Assembly (NCBI GenBank): GCA_900660155.1
Contig: CABFPE010000305.1
Location: 72,641-136,640, forward strand
Reading direction: 5' to 3'
Source: Hofstenia miamia
Taxonomy: Eukaryota; Xenacoelomorpha; Acoela; Hofsteniidae
Length of the DNA: 64,000 bases
Shown in pieces: positions 60,151 to 64,000 of the stretch (positions within the stretch are counted from its first letter, which is position 1; each line of letters opens with the position of its first letter). The translations under genes were made by a program, and so were the position numbers. The notes beneath the pieces are model-generated. The model saw only the letters and a list, made by a program, of their open reading frames with translations. It was not told the DNA's origin and searched no databases.

Positions 60151-60419
60151 ACAACAATATTCCTAATGTTAACAATAATATTGTAAACATATGAGTTAAG
60201 CAATGACTCCTTGCATTGCTGTCATCATCAATCTAAAGCCAGTACATGACACTCACCAACAGTACACACATGAAGTCAATAGAATACTGGAACCACAAAA
60301 TTTTGGACCAAATGCCATCCATTCTCAAAGCTATTTGAAAAATTAATTAGTGCTCAAATGTTTGAATTCATAGCATAAAACAAAATTCTTTCAAATAATC
60401 AATTTTAATATTGTTTTAG

Positions 60420-61000
60420 TCACAGTACATTAGATGCTATTTTATAAGCTATTTATGCAATTTGATCAACTTGAAAAAAACAAAAGTGTATGTCTACAAT
60501 ACTAGATTTGAGTAATACTTTTAATTCAATAAATTTTCACAAAAATATTACAAAAATGCTTAGAAAATCATCAACAGTGAGTTTGAATGGATAATGTTTA
60601 TCTACATTCATCTAAATCAAGAAGTATGCCAGGTGTTAGAGCATTCTCTCTTAAAATTAAGGATAAACTTGTGCAACAAAAAAATTGCATAAATATTTAG
60701 GAGTTGAATTACCTAAGCATCAAATTTTTTATCAATTTAATAATTCTAGGATTTGAAAAATGGCTAATGGCTTTGATACTTGAACTGGTTTAGATGTTTG
60801 AAACAAAGGGAAAATGACCCCCAAGCAATTAAAATGAATATCTTTAGCATTTTCAATATTGCAGTTTTCTATTCCATAATTTAAAAGCAAAACAAAAGAT
60901 TTCATTTAAGAATTTGATTATATGAACATTGAATTTGATGCTAAAGCATAACTCTGTCACATGATCACAACATTCTTTCATTCTCATATGTAATTGATTT
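60420..61000 (+). mobile_element. APE-type LINE fragment (post-catalytic RT)
   Basis: A frame near 60695-60870 reads KYLGVELPKHQIFYQFNNSR and KMANGFDT, close to the KYLGVELDRKLSF and RKMASGVQYL of the 11.3-12.5-kb copy. No YADD box remains. Strongly decayed. Confidence 0.55.
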
Positions 61001-61031
61001 TCAATAATTACATATGATATATCAGTATTAG

Positions 61032-61387
61032 CAGGGTTTTCAAGTTGAGTTTGAGTTACTCATGCTGAGTTTGAGTTTTTACATTTCAAGTTTGAGTTTG
61101 AGTAATTTTTTAAATGAAATTTTGAGTTAAATCAAGTTTTTTTCTAATTCCAAGTTTTTTAGAGTAAAAAACATTTATTTTACAATAATTCTAAGCTAAA
61201 AATAAGTTTTTGTGATTGGTAAGAAAATTGATATTTAAAAAAATTTAATTTTTAAGCTATTTTTGAGTGGATTTTTGAACAAGTTTGAGTTCAAGTTTTG
61301 ATGATTTCTCTTCTGAGTTTTTCTGATCAAGTTTTGCAAGCTTATTCAAGTTTGAGTTCTTAACATTCTGAGTACTTGAAAACCCTG
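61032..61387. mobile_element. hAT-like MITE with perfect 14-bp TIRs and CAAGTTTGAGTT repeats
   Basis: CAGGGTTTTCAAGT begins at 61032 and its exact inverse ACTTGAAAACCCTG ends at 61387. The interior is built from variants of CAAGTTTGAGTT. CAGGG ends are typical of hAT elements; an 8-bp target duplication is not preserved. Confidence 0.72.
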
Positions 61388-62064
61388 ATCATAAACATGA
61401 TTTTCTAGTTTCCAAAAAATTATACTAAAAGGTTATATTGTAATGGCTTCTACCCTCTTTAGAAATTAAGATACCTTTTGTAATCAGGTCTAATTGGGAA
61501 GCATACATGAAGAATAACTGTGTAATGAATCTGTATTAATAGGATTATGAACTTTAGCCTTCTCATGGCTCAGTTCAAGACTTGCTCTCACTATTCTACT
61601 CAAAACCATTTGTTTATTTTTTCCCTGTCTTTTATGGCAAGAAGTTGATTCACAAAGATGGTCACTATGGGAGAGAAGGAAGCAGAGTGAGAACCCAATC
61701 ATGGGTTTGTGGTTGGGAATGTGTGTTGAACTAATCTCATCATTTAAATTTATACTACACAAAAACTTCAGTTTACAACTACAGTTTATTGTATTTAATT
61801 AACTTTATTTGAACATATTTTACTGTTATTTGTCCTTAACAATAATGCAAGGTTAATTGCTAGAATGTGGTTCACTCTCTACAATGGTAGCCTTTGCAAC
61901 CTTTGATATTAACTCTTGAGTTTCCCAGTACTGCTTGAGTAGCCAGAGCTCCCCCTGATTCTACAGTATAACTAAAGCAAGACTTGTACAAAAAGTGATT
62001 ATAAAGTATGATTAATATCAGAAACAATTTACAGTAGAATCATTGTATTTGGATCAAGCAAAAT

Positions 62065-64000
62065 ACCAATTAAGCTTAAGAATAGCTAAAAGTAAACTAT
62101 TTCTTTCAAGATGAAAAAGTAGTAGGTTAGAAATTACTAATTTAATATAAATGAATTAAGAGCTTTTAAATAACTGACTTTCCAGTACTTTTTCCATAAT
62201 AGTTTCTTTCAGTTACTACCTTAAGGCTTGTGTAATTATTTTTTTACAGTAAACAAGTATTTTGGGACAGAACTTTTTTCATCCTCAACTGTTTGTCAAA
62301 ATGTTAACAGATTGACTTTATTACAAATTCTTAATCAAAAAGAATTAAATGTTAACAAATAACTAATTTTTAAGTATTTTGAGGGTGACATCACATGCCT
62401 TTCTTTTAGTTTGGTCACAATGAAAGTAAACATGCATGCTTGCCATACACTAGCTCATTTGCCTTTGTGATTAATTCCCCTGTTTCTTAAAAATTCCTGT
62501 TTATGTATGCATATTTTGTTAATTTTAGCATCATAATTTATTAATGTATTTTCAAAAGTGGTCATAAAGCCTTACATATAGCTTGAGGGCCTTTGCTAAC
62601 AGTGTTATCACTACACCTTTATCATATATACGAACTCTACAGCTGTGAATCAGGTGGTTAGTGTAGAAGAATTCAAAAATGTTGAAGAGTGGCTTAGGTG
62701 CTTCTAAGTCCTTGTAGAAGAAACTAGCATTTTGTATAACTTCATTGTATGTGATATTGTTGTGGTTATTGTTCTTAACTTTCAACATAAACACAATATC
62801 TATTCTTTGCTTGACATTGTAAACCTTCAAGTTCTCTTTTAATATATCAGTCCATACTAATTCATTGACACCTGAGAATGAGATAGGTCTCTGTTTCCAT
62901 TTCCTTCAACCAATATAGCACATCATCTGATCAGATACTATTTCATTTCCTCTCTTGTACAGTTCTAAAGGTGTTATAAAGCCATAAAACATATTTTATT
63001 CCAGATTATCTTTTTGCTTACACATTTTCTGTGATGTTTTATACTGTTGATTGTTGAGGATTTGTTGACCTTTCTATAGTCATTTGATGAAACTTTCCTC
63101 TGTTTACATAGGTATCCATGCTGTTGGCTTTTGTTTTATTCTCAATTTTGGCAAGATAATAGGTATTGATATTGTTAGTAGTGGGTGACATAACTTTTTA
63201 GTTTGTTGAGACCTTTGAGTAATTCTAGTACAAATCTATTTGTTATGATTGCTGCTGTTCCTCTAATTGTAGCTAGATAGTTCATAACTGCATTATCTAT
63301 CTTATCCCAAAATTCATCTGATAAACAATGTTGTCTTAGCTGTTTCTTGTGAACATCATAAATAACAATTTTCAAAGATATACACTCTACATCAATCACT
63401 AAATGTTTTTGTGGTTTTGAGTAATTGTTATATCTCATTTAGTGTAAATGATTCTGTAATGAATAACATCTCACAAGAGGCTGTTTGATTTTCTTTACAT
63501 GGTCTGAATTGCAGTAGGACAATTTTGATTCCATTTTCTGCCTCATTTGACAAATGTTATTCAATTAAAATATCTTCCATGGTTGACTCTTTCCAATGTA
63601 ACTGTTAAGACTGTGTTGGTTTTCTAAATTTCTTGAAATTGACTCATCCATAATTTCTTGTGTCTTTGATGATAGTAATATTGTGGATTGATTGAGGAGT
63701 TGGTTTCACTCATAGCTACCCATATGTATTTTCTATTTACTTGATAAGAATTGCAAGCAAGAGTAACATATTCCAGTTAAGCAAGATAACTGCATAATGG
63801 AAATGTTTGCCATTGGTGATTTCCTCTTTATGATTCTAGTAAATAATTTCTTTGCTTTCATAGATGCTTTTTTGATTTTGTGTGCAATGCTACAGTGATT
63901 TTTCCAGTTAGTAGCCAAGATTTAATATTGGTTCCAAATGGTACCACCATTATGTCATACTGCTTATATTGTAAGATAGCATCTTGGTGTTTGCAATTAA
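62065..64000 (-). other. unidentified sequence with minus-strand open frames
   Basis: Frames at 62830-62552, 63438-63175 and 63918-63733 share composition and strand and may be remnants of one larger decayed gene or element. I recognise no domain. The segment KPQKHLVIDVECISLKIVIY is the most protein-like stretch. It runs off the window. Confidence 0.35.

Larger units (their letters stand above)
59074..62064. repeat. exact 207-bp direct repeat flanking 2.6 kb
   Basis: 59074-59280 and 61858-62064 are identical by eye. The repeat covers the last 110 bp of the right LTR and about 97 bp of its flank. The segment between contains the N gap. Confidence 0.85.

Overview
This window comes from an AT-rich animal genome, not a prokaryote. 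It has one host gene with 24 exons and GT-AG introns, surrounded by a dense layer of old transposons. The gene is recognisable along its length but clearly diverged from vertebrate and fly copies, so I infer a fast-evolving invertebrate lineage and do not name a species.

Layout. 1-18.5 kb is a graveyard of non-LTR retrotransposon pieces in both orientations: one R4/Dong-like copy next to a (TAA)n array, several APE-type copies, and C-terminal pieces of other reverse-transcriptase elements. A Tc1-like transposon (2239-3862) sits inside one LINE. A G+C-rich retrotransposon 5' fragment (5279-6060) appears to begin with an HDV-like self-cleaving ribozyme. A piggyBac insertion unit (18548-22612) interrupts another LINE, whose reading frame resumes beyond the second TTAA. 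22.8-24.2 kb has no recognised gene.

24,214-42,641 (minus strand) is a complete CBP/p300 lysine acetyltransferase gene. I placed 24 exons by phase and homology, giving about 1,697 codons: TAZ1, KIX, bromodomain, RING, PHD, HAT with a lysine-rich loop, ZZ, TAZ2, a short NCBD-like helix and a Q-rich tail. Its introns hold a mariner remnant, several short inverted-repeat elements, and a 780-bp block with seven copies of a 15-mer.

42.6-64 kb starts with an uncharacterised upstream flank and a LINE fragment. It then becomes a nested fossil complex: an LTR element with about 0.95-kb LTRs (44,955-59,183), broken and invaded by a TTAA MITE, two copies of an 0.8-kb inverted-repeat element and a 4.2-kb foldback. 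Further LTR pieces, a LINE fragment, a hAT-like MITE and unidentified sequence follow.

Three of the five runs of N are abutted by direct repeats of equal length (69, 456 and 325 bp). They look like unmerged contig overlaps, so local duplications there should not be taken as biology.
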